Shown here piece by piece: positions 8,026-16,130 of a DNA stretch of 64,000 nt. A model generated the notes under the pieces. It was not told the origin of the DNA and ran no database searches. It saw nothing but the letters and a program-made list of their open reading frames with translations. Position 1 is the first letter of the stretch. Each line of letters opens with the position of its first letter. Source of the DNA: Actinomycetota bacterium (lineage in GTDB: Bacteria > Actinomycetota > Thermoleophilia > Solirubrobacterales > Solirubrobacteraceae); contig JAFDWH010000014.1 in the NCBI GenBank assembly GCA_018268595.1, positions 225,431 to 289,430 of the forward strand, in the 5' to 3' direction. The translations under genes and the position numbers were made by a program.

Positions 8026-9216
8026 CTACGCGACGGCGCGCAGGTGCCGCCGCGCTCTGCGCTGCTCGGGCGTCTCCGCCGTGGCGGCGAGGAAGTCGTC
8101 GAGCAGCCGCCACGTCGTGCCGCGCGCGGCGCGGCCGGTGAGGACGCCGAGGTGGCCGCCGGGCGCGCTCGCGATCCGCACCGCGGGCGCGTTCGGGAGC
8201 AGCTCGGCGACGTGGTGGACCGCCGCCTGCGGCGCGATCCCGTCGCCCTCACCGGCGATCGACAGCACCGGCACGCGCACGTCGGCGAGATCGATCGCGC
8301 GGCCGCCCAGCTCGATGCGGCCGTCGGCGAGGTCGTTGCGGCGCAGGAAGCGGTGGTAGATCTGCCCGAACGTGCGGCCCGGGTAGGCGAGCATGCTGGC
8401 CATGAACGCGTCGACCGCCTCGACCTGCGCGAGGAAGTCGCGGTCGTCGAGGTTCGTCGCCAGCGTGAACGGCTTCAGCACGTACTTGTCGAAGCCGGCG
8501 AGTCTGTACATGCGCTTGACGAGCGGCGCGGGCGCGCCGCCGAGCAGCTTGTAGGCGAGCGTGCCGACGCCGCCCCCCGCGAGGTTCGCGAGCGGTCGCA
8601 GCGGCGCGACCATCGGCACCTGCGTCACGTCGAACGGGCTCGCGACGACGGCGACGGAGCGGATCGGCCGCGTGCCCGACGCGGTCGCGAGCAGCGCCAT
8701 GATCCCGCCGAGGCACCAGCCGACGAGCTGCACGTCGCGACCGCCGGCGTCGGCCGAGACGGCGGCGACCGCGCGCGGGATCACCTCGTCGACCCAGTGC
8801 TCGATGCCGAGGTTGCGGTCGCCGTACGCGATCGCCCCGTAGTCGACGACGTAGGGCCGGCGGCCGGCGGCGAGCAGGTGCTCGGCGAGGCTGCAGCCGC
8901 GGCGCAGGTCGAAGCAGCGCGTGGGCGCGGCCAGCGGCGGGACGAGCAGGACCGGCGGCGGCGGTGTGACGTCGCGCGCAGGCGACCGGTCCCGGTCGCC
9001 GGAGCGCGAAACGTCGGTCGCAGGCGACCGGTCCCGGTCGCCGGAGCGCGAAACGTCGGTCGCCGAGTGCAGGAAGCGCCGCACGGTCCGCTGCGGGCCC
9101 TCGTCGACGATCGCGGTCGGCAGCGGCCGCAGGTCCGCGAGGCCGCCGCGCAGGACGCGGTCGAACACGTTCGCGGCGGCGGCGCCGAGCTGCTCGGGGG
9201 TCGGCACGAGGTCCAT
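8026..9216 (-). CDS. PhaC-like alpha/beta hydrolase
   Basis: A 396-residue alpha/beta hydrolase resembling polyhydroxyalkanoate synthases. The nucleophile elbow is VGWCLGG with Cys, as in PhaC, rather than Ser; the acid is Asp in AGEGDGIAP and the base is His in PGGHLGVLTG. It is close in length to class III PhaC, but no phaE, phaB or phasin gene is nearby, so PHA synthesis is not proven. ATG 9216 has no ribosome binding site. Around residues 55-85 there is an in-frame tandem duplication (see the repeat entry) that is rich in Arg, Asp and Ser. The next upstream gene, also a hydrolase, is about 85 bases away on the same strand. Confidence 0.75.
   Translation of the reverse strand: MDLVPTPEQLGAAAANVFDRVLRGGLADLRPLPTAIVDEGPQRTVRRFLHSATDVSRSGDRDRSPATDVSRSGDRDRSPARDVTPPPPVLLVPPLAAPTRCFDLRRGCSLAEHLLAAGRRPYVVDYGAIAYGDRNLGIEHWVDEVIPRAVAAVSADAGGRDVQLVGWCLGGIMALLATASGTRPIRSVAVVASPFDVTQVPMVAPLRPLANLAGGGVGTLAYKLLGGAPAPLVKRMYRLAGFDKYVLKPFTLATNLDDRDFLAQVEAVDAFMASMLAYPGRTFGQIYHRFLRRNDLADGRIELGGRAIDLADVRVPVLSIAGEGDGIAPQAAVHHVAELLPNAPAVRIASAPGGHLGVLTGRAARGTTWRLLDDFLAATAETPEQRRARRHLRAVA
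8978..9061. repeat. Two perfect 42-base tandem copies inside a coding region
   Basis: The copies are 8978-9019 and 9020-9061, identical over 42 bases and in frame (14 residues each) within the PhaC-like gene. Each copy contains the palindrome GGCGACCGGTCCCGGTCGCC (two 9-base arms around 2 bases). The inserted peptide repeats SRSGDRDRSP. It lies between the N-terminal part and the hydrolase core, where an insertion could be tolerated. Confidence 0.95.
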
Positions 9217-9302
9217 GGGGAGGGGGATTGTGGCAAAGCGGCGCGCGCCGCCGCGCGTCGGCTGGCCGGCCGGCCAGGCGCCTGGCGGCGCGTGGCGGCG
9301 CG

Positions 9303-10178
9303 TCAGGCGGCCTGCGCGAGCGGCCCGTCGTCGCGGGCCGCGAGCAGCAGGCGCACGACGCGGTCGGGATGCTCGATGTGCGGCGAGTGGCCACAGCGCT
9401 CGATCAGCTCGAGCGTCGAGCCGGGGACGGCCGCCAGCAGCCGCTGCGCGCCGCGATGGAACACGAGTCGGTCGCTGTCGCCCCACACGAGCTGGACGCG
9501 GCAGCGGATCGCGGCGAAGTCGAACGGGTCGTGCAGCTCGGGCAGCACGCGGCGCCCGGACGCGAGCATCCGCACGAGCGCCGCACGGTCCGGATGGTGC
9601 TTGGCGAACGCCCGCACGATCCCGGGCTCGACCGCGCCGGGGTCCGCGAACGCGAGCGAGCGGTACGCGCGCGCGACCGCGCCCCGCACGATCCGCGCGG
9701 GGAACGGCACCGGCGCGTGCACGAGCACGCGCAGCAGCTGGTCGTGCTCGATCAGCGCCAGCCAGCGCGCCATGTCGAGGCCGGCCGGCGCGAGCGCGAC
9801 GACGCGCTCGACCGCCTCCGGCGCGCGCTCGGCGAGTCGCAGCGCGACGCAGCCGCCGAGCGAGTTGCCGACGACGACGCCGCGTCTGCCGCGACGCCGG
9901 CCGCCGGCGCCCGCATAGGCGAGCGCCGCCCGCGCGAACGCGTCGAGCTGGGGCAGCATCGGGCCGTCCTCGAGCGGGGTGGCCGTGCCGAAGCCCGGCA
10001 GGTCGACGGCGACCGCGCGCCGCTCCTCGCGTCCCAGTCGCGCGAGCACGCAGCGCCACGTGTCGGCGCTGTCGGACCAGCCGTGCAGCAGCAGGATCGG
10101 ATCGCCCCGACCCTCGAGCTCCAAGACGCGCGTCTCGCAGCCCGCGAACTCCATGCGGTGCTCGAACAACGGCTCCAC
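9303..10178 (-). CDS. Alpha/beta hydrolase
   Basis: A 291-residue alpha/beta hydrolase. The oxyanion loop is LLLHGWSDSADTW, the nucleophile elbow GNSLGGCVAL, the acid WGDSD and the base CGHSPHIEHP. The family includes esterases, lactonases and C-C hydrolases, and the substrate cannot be told. GTG 10178 is chosen because AGGAGAGAAC sits directly upstream. It is probably transcribed with the PhaC-like gene that follows. Confidence 0.85.
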   Translation of the reverse strand: MEPLFEHRMEFAGCETRVLELEGRGDPILLLHGWSDSADTWRCVLARLGREERRAVAVDLPGFGTATPLEDGPMLPQLDAFARAALAYAGAGGRRRGRRGVVVGNSLGGCVALRLAERAPEAVERVVALAPAGLDMARWLALIEHDQLLRVLVHAPVPFPARIVRGAVARAYRSLAFADPGAVEPGIVRAFAKHHPDRAALVRMLASGRRVLPELHDPFDFAAIRCRVQLVWGDSDRLVFHRGAQRLLAAVPGSTLELIERCGHSPHIEHPDRVVRLLLAARDDGPLAQAA

Positions 10179-10281
10179 GTTCTCTCCTCTCCCCCGCACC
10201 GCTTGTAGCAAACGGCACGGGGGCGAACCGGCACTGTTGTTTGAACGCTGACGTTTGAGGCGGACGGAACGCGGGAACGTT

Positions 10282-10926
10282 CTATGGCTCCTCGCCGCCC
10301 TCGATCAGTGGGACGAAGCGGACCGGCTCCAGCTCCACGCGGGTCAGCTCGCCGCTCGCCGCGTCGCGCTCCACCAGCACGAGCTGCTGGCCGCTCGCGC
10401 CGACCGGCGCGACCAGACGGCCGCCGGGCGCGAGCTGGCGCTCGAGCGCGGGCGGGATCTCCGGCCACGCGGCCGCCGCGACGTTGATCGCGTCGAACGG
10501 CGCCGCGTCCGGCAGGCCGCGCGAGCCGTCGCCGACGACCAGCGTCACGTTCTCGACGCCCGCGCGCCGCAGGTGCGCCGCCGCCTTCTCGCTGAGCGCG
10601 CGGTGGCGCTCGACCGTCCAGACGTGCGCGGCCAGCCGCGCCAGCACGGCCGCGTGGTAGCCGGAGCCGGTGCCGACGTCGAGCACGCGGTCGCCCGGCC
10701 GCAGGCGCAGCAGCTCCGCCATGCGCGCGACGACCAGCGGCTGCGAGATCGTCTGCTGATGCCCGATCGGCAGCGCGACGTTCGCGTACGCGCGCGGCCG
10801 CAGCGCGAGCGAAACGAACGCCTCGCGCGGCACGGTCCGGATCGCGTCCAGCACGCGCTCGTCGGCGATCGCGGGACGCAGCTCCTCGATCAGGCGGTCG
10901 GCGCCGCGGGTCATGTCTGACAGCAT
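10282..10926 (-). CDS. pcm: Protein-L-isoaspartate O-methyltransferase
   Basis: About 214 residues. It contains the family hallmark PIGHQQTISQP, the SAM-binding loop VLDVGTGSGYHAAVLA and the later VGDGSRGLPDAAPFD and LAPGGRLVAPVG segments. The enzyme methylates isoaspartyl residues so that damaged proteins can be repaired. Two starts are possible, ATG 10926 and ATG 10914; the second leaves 20 rather than 8 bases to the divergent gene. Either way the two divergent promoters must overlap the neighbouring coding regions. Confidence 0.93.
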   Translation of the reverse strand: MLSDMTRGADRLIEELRPAIADERVLDAIRTVPREAFVSLALRPRAYANVALPIGHQQTISQPLVVARMAELLRLRPGDRVLDVGTGSGYHAAVLARLAAHVWTVERHRALSEKAAAHLRRAGVENVTLVVGDGSRGLPDAAPFDAINVAAAAWPEIPPALERQLAPGGRLVAPVGASGQQLVLVERDAASGELTRVELEPVRFVPLIEGGEEP

Positions 10927-10934
10927 GCCCGTCG

Positions 10935-11855
10935 ATGGCGCAACCCCCCACGCCCTCGCATCGTCGCCGCCGCGGCCTCGCGCTGCTCGGACTCGCGGCC
11001 GCGCTCGTCGCGCTCGTCGCGCTGGTCGCCGGTGCGCTCGGGTCGGGCGGGGGAGGCGGCGCTGCGCACGGTGCGGCGAAGCCGCCGCGCGCGGTCGGCG
11101 GGGCGACGACGGCCGCGACCCCTCGCTCCATGGGCGGCCCGGCGCGCGAGATGGGCTCGCCCGGGCCGCCGCGCCCGGTCCCGATCCTCATGTACCACGT
11201 CGTCAGCGACCCGCTGCCGGGCTCGCCGTACCCCGATCTGTACGTCCCGCGCGCCGAGTTCCAGCAGCAGATGCGGGCGCTGAAGGCGGCCGGCTACACG
11301 GCCGTGACGCTGCAGGAGGTGTGGGACTCGTGGCACGCGCACGGGCCGCTGCCGGCCAAGCCGGTCGTCGTCAGCTTCGACGACGGCTACCGCTCGCACG
11401 TCGTCAACGCGTTGCCGGTGCTGCGCGCGCTCGGCTGGCCCGGCGTGCTGAACCTCGAGCTGAAGAACATCCGGCCCGACTACGGCCTCACGGTGCCGCA
11501 GGTCAGAGCGCTGCTCGCGGCCGGCTGGGAGCTCGACTCGCACACGATCGACCACCCCGACCTGACGACCGTCGACGCCGCCGCGCTGCGTCACGAGGTG
11601 GCCGACTCGCGCGCCGAGCTGCGGCGCCGCTTCGGCGTCCCCGTCAACTTCTTCTGCTATCCGGCCGGCAGATACGACGCCGCCGCGATCGCGGCCGTGC
11701 GGGCGGCCGGGTACCTCGCCGCCACGACGACCGAGCCGGGCCTCGCGCAGCCGGCCGCGGCGGACCGCTTCACGCTGCATCGCGTGCGCGTCAACGGCGG
11801 CGTCGGCGGGGCGTCGCTGGTCGCGCAGCTCGCGAGCCTGGGCGCGGGCGGCTGA
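10935..11855 (+). CDS. Secreted polysaccharide deacetylase (NodB domain)
   Basis: A 306-residue exported protein. It has a basic stretch SHRRRR, a hydrophobic signal or anchor (about 13-35), a low-complexity linker, then a carbohydrate esterase 4 domain from PVPILMYHVV. The metal site is seen as SFDDGY, and ELDSHTIDHPDL supplies the HxxxH pair; CYPAGRYD follows. Such enzymes remove acetyl groups from peptidoglycan or other glycans. The start lies only 8-20 bases from the divergent pcm start. Confidence 0.9.
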   Translation: MAQPPTPSHRRRRGLALLGLAAALVALVALVAGALGSGGGGGAAHGAAKPPRAVGGATTAATPRSMGGPAREMGSPGPPRPVPILMYHVVSDPLPGSPYPDLYVPRAEFQQQMRALKAAGYTAVTLQEVWDSWHAHGPLPAKPVVVSFDDGYRSHVVNALPVLRALGWPGVLNLELKNIRPDYGLTVPQVRALLAAGWELDSHTIDHPDLTTVDAAALRHEVADSRAELRRRFGVPVNFFCYPAGRYDAAAIAAVRAAGYLAATTTEPGLAQPAAADRFTLHRVRVNGGVGGASLVAQLASLGAGG

Positions 11856-11916
11856 GCGCGGCGAGCGGAGCCTGGACCGCCCGCCGCGCTGGGGGGTGTG
11901 GGGGAGGACCCAGGCC

Positions 11917-12699
11917 TCAGCCGATCACGGAGCGCACGAGCGGCTCGTATCCGCTCCTGTGGCCCGTTCTGTTCGGGTGGAAGCTTTCTTCCACCGGGTC
12001 GGAGAGACCGTTGAGCCACTCCGATTCCGAGCAGATCGCATGGCCGACGAACGGCGGGATCGCGTCCTTGAAGACCGCCCCGGCCGCGACCGCGCGTTCC
12101 TGCGTGACGGTCTTGATCAGGTCCGCGATGTGGTTCATGCGCGTCATCTCGGTCGTGCTGAAGAACGTGCCGGCGTTGCAGTCGACGCCCATGAACAGGC
12201 GCGGGTAGTCGAGCGCGATCACGGTCGCGTTCGGCGCCCTCGACCTGATCGCCGCGTAGAGCGTGCTCAGGCGGCCGGGCAGCGTCGTGGTGACGAACCT
12301 TTCCGCTTCCGTCAGTTCGGCTTCGCACGACCACGGCCACGGTAGGGCGCAGGACGTGACGATCGGGCCGAAGCCGGCGTCGTTGCCGCCGACCGTGATG
12401 GTGACTATGTTCGTCGTCGAGCTGAGCGCGCTCAGCTGTTCGCTGGTGACGCTGCTGGTGGTGGCGCCGGAGCACGCCTTGAACGTGAGGCTCGTGCCGG
12501 AGCGGTCCCTGGCGATCAGTCTCGGATACGCGTATTCGCTGCGCTTGCACGTCGTTTCGTAGAACGACTTGGTGCCGACGCCAGATGAGTACGAGTCCCC
12601 GAGCGCGACGTAGTTGTCGGCGCTCGCGGCCGCCGCGGCGAGCAGCAGCGCGAGCATGGCGAGGCCGACCGCGAGCGCGGTCGTGCGCGAGTGATGCAT
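11917..12699 (-). CDS. Secreted SGNH-type esterase/lipase
   Basis: A 260-residue protein with a signal peptide (MHHSRTTALAVGLAMLALL, cleavage near ASA-DN). Block I is ALGDSYSSG (catalytic Ser), block III GGNDAGF and block V FHPNRTGH (catalytic His), matching the SGNH family that includes Streptomyces esterase and lipases. Six Cys residues are spaced as expected for disulfides. ATG 12699 follows a G-rich stretch that can serve as ribosome binding site. The leader upstream is AT-richer than its surroundings. It is transcribed alone. Confidence 0.9.
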   Translation of the reverse strand: MHHSRTTALAVGLAMLALLLAAAAASADNYVALGDSYSSGVGTKSFYETTCKRSEYAYPRLIARDRSGTSLTFKACSGATTSSVTSEQLSALSSTTNIVTITVGGNDAGFGPIVTSCALPWPWSCEAELTEAERFVTTTLPGRLSTLYAAIRSRAPNATVIALDYPRLFMGVDCNAGTFFSTTEMTRMNHIADLIKTVTQERAVAAGAVFKDAIPPFVGHAICSESEWLNGLSDPVEESFHPNRTGHRSGYEPLVRSVIG

Positions 12700-12764
12700 G
12701 ACCCCATCCCCCTGTCTGAATTGACAGGAATCAAGATAATCGCTTTGAGTCGCTGTGTGTGGAT

Positions 12765-13118
12765 TTAATCGCGGCCGGCCGCGCGCGCCCACGCGAGAAA
12801 CAGCAGTTGCAGCGGCAGGCGCGCATACAGCGCACGGCGCCCGCCCGGCACGCGGTAGCGCTCCGGGTGCAGCGCCATGTGGACGTTCGCGGGGAACACC
12901 GCGAGCAGCGTCGCGACGCTGAAGCGGCTGCCGGCGCGGCGCGTGCGCGGATGCAGGACCGCCAGGCCGCCGGCGATCTCGGCGACGCCGCTCGCCTGCA
13001 CGAGCGCGCGTCTGGCCGGCAGCCAGTCCGGCACGATCGCCTCGTAGGCGCGCGGGACGACGAAGTGCATGACCCCGGCGAGCACGAAGAACGGGCCGAA
13101 CAGGCGGGCGCGCGTCAT
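12765..13118 (-). CDS. DoxX-like small membrane protein
   Basis: A 117-residue protein with four hydrophobic segments and the DoxX-type beginning FGPFFVLAGVMHFVVP, then ASGVAEIAGGLAVL. Function in this family is poorly defined; some relatives act in redox or thiosulfate metabolism. A TAGTCT hexamer (13127-13132, minus strand) lies 8 bases before ATG 13118 and there is no ribosome binding site, so a leaderless transcript is likely. Confidence 0.75.
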   Translation of the reverse strand: MTRARLFGPFFVLAGVMHFVVPRAYEAIVPDWLPARRALVQASGVAEIAGGLAVLHPRTRRAGSRFSVATLLAVFPANVHMALHPERYRVPGGRRALYARLPLQLLFLAWARAAGRD

Positions 13119-13129
13119 CGCACCGCAGA

Positions 13130-13543
13130 CTAGTCGTCAGCCGGCGGGCGGCGTCGCGCTTGCTTGCGCTCCGCCTGGCGCTGCTTCGTCGCCGCGCGCC
13201 GTCTTCTGGAGGCGGCGGTCGGCCGCGTCGCGCGCCGCGGTCTCGGCACGGCGAGCGCGGCGGCGAGTCGCTCGCGCAGCCGCTCGAGCGCCAGCTCGCG
13301 GTTGCGCGCCTGGCTGCGCGCGTCCTGCGCGACCGCCGTCACGCGCGGCCCCAGCCGCGCGAGCACGCGCGCCTTCTGCGCCTCGCTCAGCGCCTGCGAG
13401 GCGTCGACGTCGAAGACCGCCTCGACGCGCGAGGCGGTGACGTTCGCGTGCTGGCCGCCCGGTCCGGACGAGCGGCTCGTGCGCAGCACGACCTCGTCGA
13501 GCGGCAGCGGCAGCCCCGGGGCGATCTCGAGCGGGTCCTCCAT
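13130..13543 (-). CDS. arfB: Peptidyl-tRNA hydrolase ArfB-type ribosome rescue factor
   Basis: A 137-residue protein with the release-factor catalytic loop SSGPGGQHANVTASRVE near residues 25-40 (GGQ motif) and a highly basic C-terminal tail (PRRATRPTAASRRRRAATK) that in ArfB enters the mRNA channel of stalled ribosomes. The absence of codon-recognition domains distinguishes it from RF1 and RF2. It is divergent from the thiol-transferase-like gene at 13600. Confidence 0.92.
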   Translation of the reverse strand: MEDPLEIAPGLPLPLDEVVLRTSRSSGPGGQHANVTASRVEAVFDVDASQALSEAQKARVLARLGPRVTAVAQDARSQARNRELALERLRERLAAALAVPRPRRATRPTAASRRRRAATKQRQAERKQARRRPPADD

Positions 13544-13599
13544 CGCGACGGATGATGGCGGTAAGGTCCGCCGCGACCGGTCGATCCGAAGGAGGCGCG

Positions 13600-13884
13600 A
13601 TGTCCGTCAAGCTGCACCGCTGCTCCGTCATGTGGGCGAGAGGCCCGCATCCGTGCTGGAGAGTGCAGAAGGCGCTCGACGAGGCGGGCATCCCGTACGA
13701 GGTCGTCAAGCATCCGCCGTTCCCGAGAAGCCGCCGCACCGAGCTGGAGGCCAAGAGCGGCCAGCGCAAGCTGCCGGTGATCGAGTTCGAGGACGGCACC
13801 ACGCTGCGCGAGGAGTCGAAGGACCTCGCGGCGAGAATCCGCGCCGGCCGGCTGGCCGGCCCGGGGGCGGGGCCGGCCGCGTAG
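13600..13884 (+). CDS. Glutaredoxin/GST N-terminal domain-like small protein
   Basis: A 94-residue single-domain thioredoxin fold. Residues CSVMWARGPHPCWRVQKALDE place two Cys near residues 8 and 18, followed by KHPPFPRSRRTELEAKSG and the cis-Pro region QRKLPVIEFEDGTTLRES-like, typical of GST N-terminal and glutaredoxin-like domains. There is no GST C-terminal domain. The start ATG 13600 has an excellent ribosome binding site, GAAGGAGG. AGA codons are frequent in this gene. Confidence 0.7.
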   Translation: MSVKLHRCSVMWARGPHPCWRVQKALDEAGIPYEVVKHPPFPRSRRTELEAKSGQRKLPVIEFEDGTTLREESKDLAARIRAGRLAGPGAGPAA

Positions 13885-13891
13885 TAGGCGC

Positions 13892-14584
13892 TCAGGCGGC
13901 CGCGTCGCCGTCGCGCGGCGGCGTGCGCGCGACCAGCCAGTCGCGCAGCGCCGGCACGAACGCCGGGTCGATCGTGTGCCCCATGCCGGGCGTCTCGCGG
14001 TAGAGCAGCTCGACGCCGGCGTCGAGCAGCCGCTCGCGCGCCTGCCGTGCGAAGCCGACCGGGATCACCGGGTCGCCCGCGCCGTGCCCGAGCGCGACGG
14101 GGAAGCGCTCGCGCCCGCGCAGCACCGGCTCGAAGCCCGGCACGCTCGGCAGGAAGCCGCTGAGCGCGAGGATCCCGGCCGGCGCCGCGCGGCCTGACCC
14201 GAGCCCCAGCGCGAGCGACATCGCGGCGCCCTGCGAGAAGCCCCCGATCACGGTGCGCTCCCACGGCACGCCGAGCGCTTGGGGCAGCGCGTCGAGCCAC
14301 GCCGCGAGGCGCGCCCAGGCGGGGCCGAACGTCTCCTCGTCGGGGAAGCCGACGCGCCGCACGAGGTACCAGTGCGCGCCCGGCTGGCCGGGGAACGTCC
14401 ACGGGCCGCGCGGCGTCAGCGCGACCAGCCGCCGCTCCGGGTCGAGCGCGTCGGCGAGCGGCTGCAGGTCGTCCTCGTCGGTCCCTCTGCCGTGCAGCAG
14501 CACGAGCGCCCCCTGCGGCGCGTCCGCGGCCGGCCGCACGCGGTGCGCGAGCAGCTCGAGCCCGCGCGGCTCGTCGGCTCCCAT
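13892..14584 (-). CDS. Phospholipase/carboxylesterase family serine hydrolase
   Basis: A 230-residue alpha/beta hydrolase of the carboxylesterase/acyl-protein thioesterase family. It shows VLLHGRGTDEDDLQPLADAL, the nucleophile in GGFSQGAAMSLAL, the Asp in HGAGDPVIPV and the His in GMGHTIDP. It probably hydrolyses carboxylic esters; no specific substrate is suggested. It starts just after the small LapA-like gene on the same strand (4 bases), so the two are one unit. Confidence 0.87.
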   Translation of the reverse strand: MGADEPRGLELLAHRVRPAADAPQGALVLLHGRGTDEDDLQPLADALDPERRLVALTPRGPWTFPGQPGAHWYLVRRVGFPDEETFGPAWARLAAWLDALPQALGVPWERTVIGGFSQGAAMSLALGLGSGRAAPAGILALSGFLPSVPGFEPVLRGRERFPVALGHGAGDPVIPVGFARQARERLLDAGVELLYRETPGMGHTIDPAFVPALRDWLVARTPPRDGDAAA

Positions 14585-14588
14585 CGGC

Positions 14589-14837
14589 TCAGTGGCGCCG
14601 CCGTGCGCGGCGGCCGAGGTAGGAGCCGATCAGCCCGCCGATCAGCAGGCAGGCGGCGATCACGACCACGAGCGGCATCGTGACGGTGCCGAACACGACG
14701 AGGTCGACCTTCACGGTGTCGAGGTTGAAGAGTGCGAACAGCAGCGCCGCCGCGGCCAGGATCGCGACCGCGAGGCGGCGCGCGTTCTCGCGCTTCGAGC
14801 GCTCGACGGCGCCGCCCGAGTCGTGCCCGCTGCTCAT
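14589..14837 (-). CDS. LapA-domain (DUF1049) small membrane protein
   Basis: An 82-residue protein with two membrane helices joined by a short loop (LFALFNLDTVKVDLVVFGTV), the DUF1049/LapA pattern, ending in a basic tail. ATG 14837 is preferred to the upstream starts because it directly precedes the conserved part. LapA proteins in enterobacteria help in lipopolysaccharide assembly; in actinobacteria the role is unknown. It is translated just ahead of the carboxylesterase. Confidence 0.75.
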   Translation of the reverse strand: MSSGHDSGGAVERSKRENARRLAVAILAAAALLFALFNLDTVKVDLVVFGTVTMPLVVVIAACLLIGGLIGSYLGRRARRRH

Positions 14838-14908
14838 CGTCGTCCATGATGCCCCACCATCCGGCGCGCCTGAACCCGGCGCGGCGCGGGGACGGTAACG
14901 TCCGGGGC

Positions 14909-15439
14909 ATGGCGCGCCTCGACCCGCAGGCGCTCGTGACGCATCTCGACCGCCTCTACCGCGTGGCATGGGCGCTGTGCGGCTCGCGCGAGGAGGCGGA
15001 GGACCTCGTCCAGGAGACGGCGGCGCGCGTGCTCGCGAAGCCCCGCCAGCTCCACGGACAGGACGAGCTGGCCTACCTCGTGCGCGCGCTGCGCAACACG
15101 TTCCTGCTCGCGCGCCGCACGCGCTCGCGCCGGCCGCAGGAGGTCGCGACGCTCGACCAGGTCGAGCCGGTGCAGCGGCACGGCACCGGGCTGCCGGAGG
15201 TCGCGCTCGAGGCGAGGGAGCTGTTCGCGGCGATCGCGACGCTGCCGGACGACTTCCGCCACGCGCTCGTCGCGGTCGACGTCGCCGGCCTCTCCTACCG
15301 CGAGGCGGCCGAGCTGCTCGACACGCGCGAGGCGACCGTCGCCTCGCGCCTCTTCCGCGCGCGCGAACGGGTCGCGTCAGCGCTCGTCCCGCCGGCCGAC
15401 GCCGGGGAAGGCAACGCCCCCGCGCGGAGTCTCAGATGA
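14909..15439 (+). CDS. ECF-type RNA polymerase sigma factor
   Basis: A 176-residue sigma factor with region 2 (YRVAWALCGSREEAEDLVQE and ARVLAK, residues 16-48) and region 4 (LPDDFRHALVAVDVAGLSYREAAELL, quoted in part, about 112-160). It lacks region 3, as ECF factors do. The next gene, 10 bases downstream, encodes a membrane protein that fits an anti-sigma factor. TAACGT at 14896-14901 lies 7 bases before the ATG, so the gene may be leaderless; I cannot tell whether the factor reads its own promoter. Confidence 0.93.
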   Translation: MARLDPQALVTHLDRLYRVAWALCGSREEAEDLVQETAARVLAKPRQLHGQDELAYLVRALRNTFLLARRTRSRRPQEVATLDQVEPVQRHGTGLPEVALEARELFAAIATLPDDFRHALVAVDVAGLSYREAAELLDTREATVASRLFRARERVASALVPPADAGEGNAPARSLR

Positions 15440-15449
15440 TGGAAGCCCG

Positions 15450-16115
15450 ATGACGCACGACGACCACACCGAACACGTCGACCCGCCCGCCGCGCTGCGC
15501 GCGCTCGACGACGTCGTCGCGCCCGACCGGCTGCGACTGGCGGTCGCCGGTCAGGTCGCGGACGCGCGGCGCGCGCAGACGCGCGAGCGCCGCCTGCGCG
15601 GCCGCCTCGGCGGCCTGCTGGCGGCCGCCGGGGCCGTCGCGGCGGCGCTCGTCGTGCTCGGCCTGTTCGCCGGCTCGCTGCTGAACGACCGCAGCTCGGC
15701 GCCGAATGTGCGCGCGGTCGCGCCGGTCGCTTTGCGCGCGCCGACGGCACCCGCCCCGGCGGCGCGCCCGGGCGGCGAGCTGCTCGCCGCGCAGGCCGGT
15801 CCGATCGCCTTCCCGACCTGGACGCGCGTCGGCTGGCGCGCCGTCGGGACGCGCCGCGACACGATCCGCGGGCACGAGGTGCGCACCGTCTTCTACGCCG
15901 ACGCGGCCGGCCGGCGGATCGGCTACGCGATCGCCGACGCGCCGCTGCCGGTCGCCGGCGGCCGGCTCGTCACGCGCGGCGGCGCGCAGTTGCGCGTGCT
16001 GGCGAGCGGGGCGACGGCGGTCGTCACGTGGCGCCGCGACGGGCGCACCTGCGTGCTGGCCGGTCGTGGCGTGCCGGTCGGGCGGCTGCTGACGCTCGCC
16101 GGCTACGCGGCGTGA
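15450..16115 (+). CDS. Probable membrane-bound anti-sigma factor
   Basis: A 221-residue protein with a cytoplasmic N-terminal domain of about 45 residues, one membrane helix (about residues 52-74, GLLAAAGAVAAALVVLGLF) and an exported C-terminal domain of about 145 residues. It follows the ECF sigma gene by 10 bases. There is no zinc-binding HxxxCxxC motif, so it is not a classical ZAS anti-sigma factor. The role is inferred from topology and position alone. The exported domain (WTRVGWRAVGTRRDTIRGHE) might sense an envelope signal. Confidence 0.6.
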   Translation: MTHDDHTEHVDPPAALRALDDVVAPDRLRLAVAGQVADARRAQTRERRLRGRLGGLLAAAGAVAAALVVLGLFAGSLLNDRSSAPNVRAVAPVALRAPTAPAPAARPGGELLAAQAGPIAFPTWTRVGWRAVGTRRDTIRGHEVRTVFYADAAGRRIGYAIADAPLPVAGGRLVTRGGAQLRVLASGATAVVTWRRDGRTCVLAGRGVPVGRLLTLAGYAA

Positions 16116-16130
16116 CCGCGAGCGCGGCGC

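Noticed and set aside
8026..9216. Firm assignment as PHA synthase phaC
   Set aside because: The Cys elbow and length fit, but no phaE, phaA, phaB or phasin gene is nearby and related hydrolases share the motif, so only PhaC-like is claimed.
6370..9918. Open frame of 1182 codons opposite the DsbA, NlpC and PhaC-like region
   Set aside because: It crosses several unrelated genes on both strands and has no recognisable domain.
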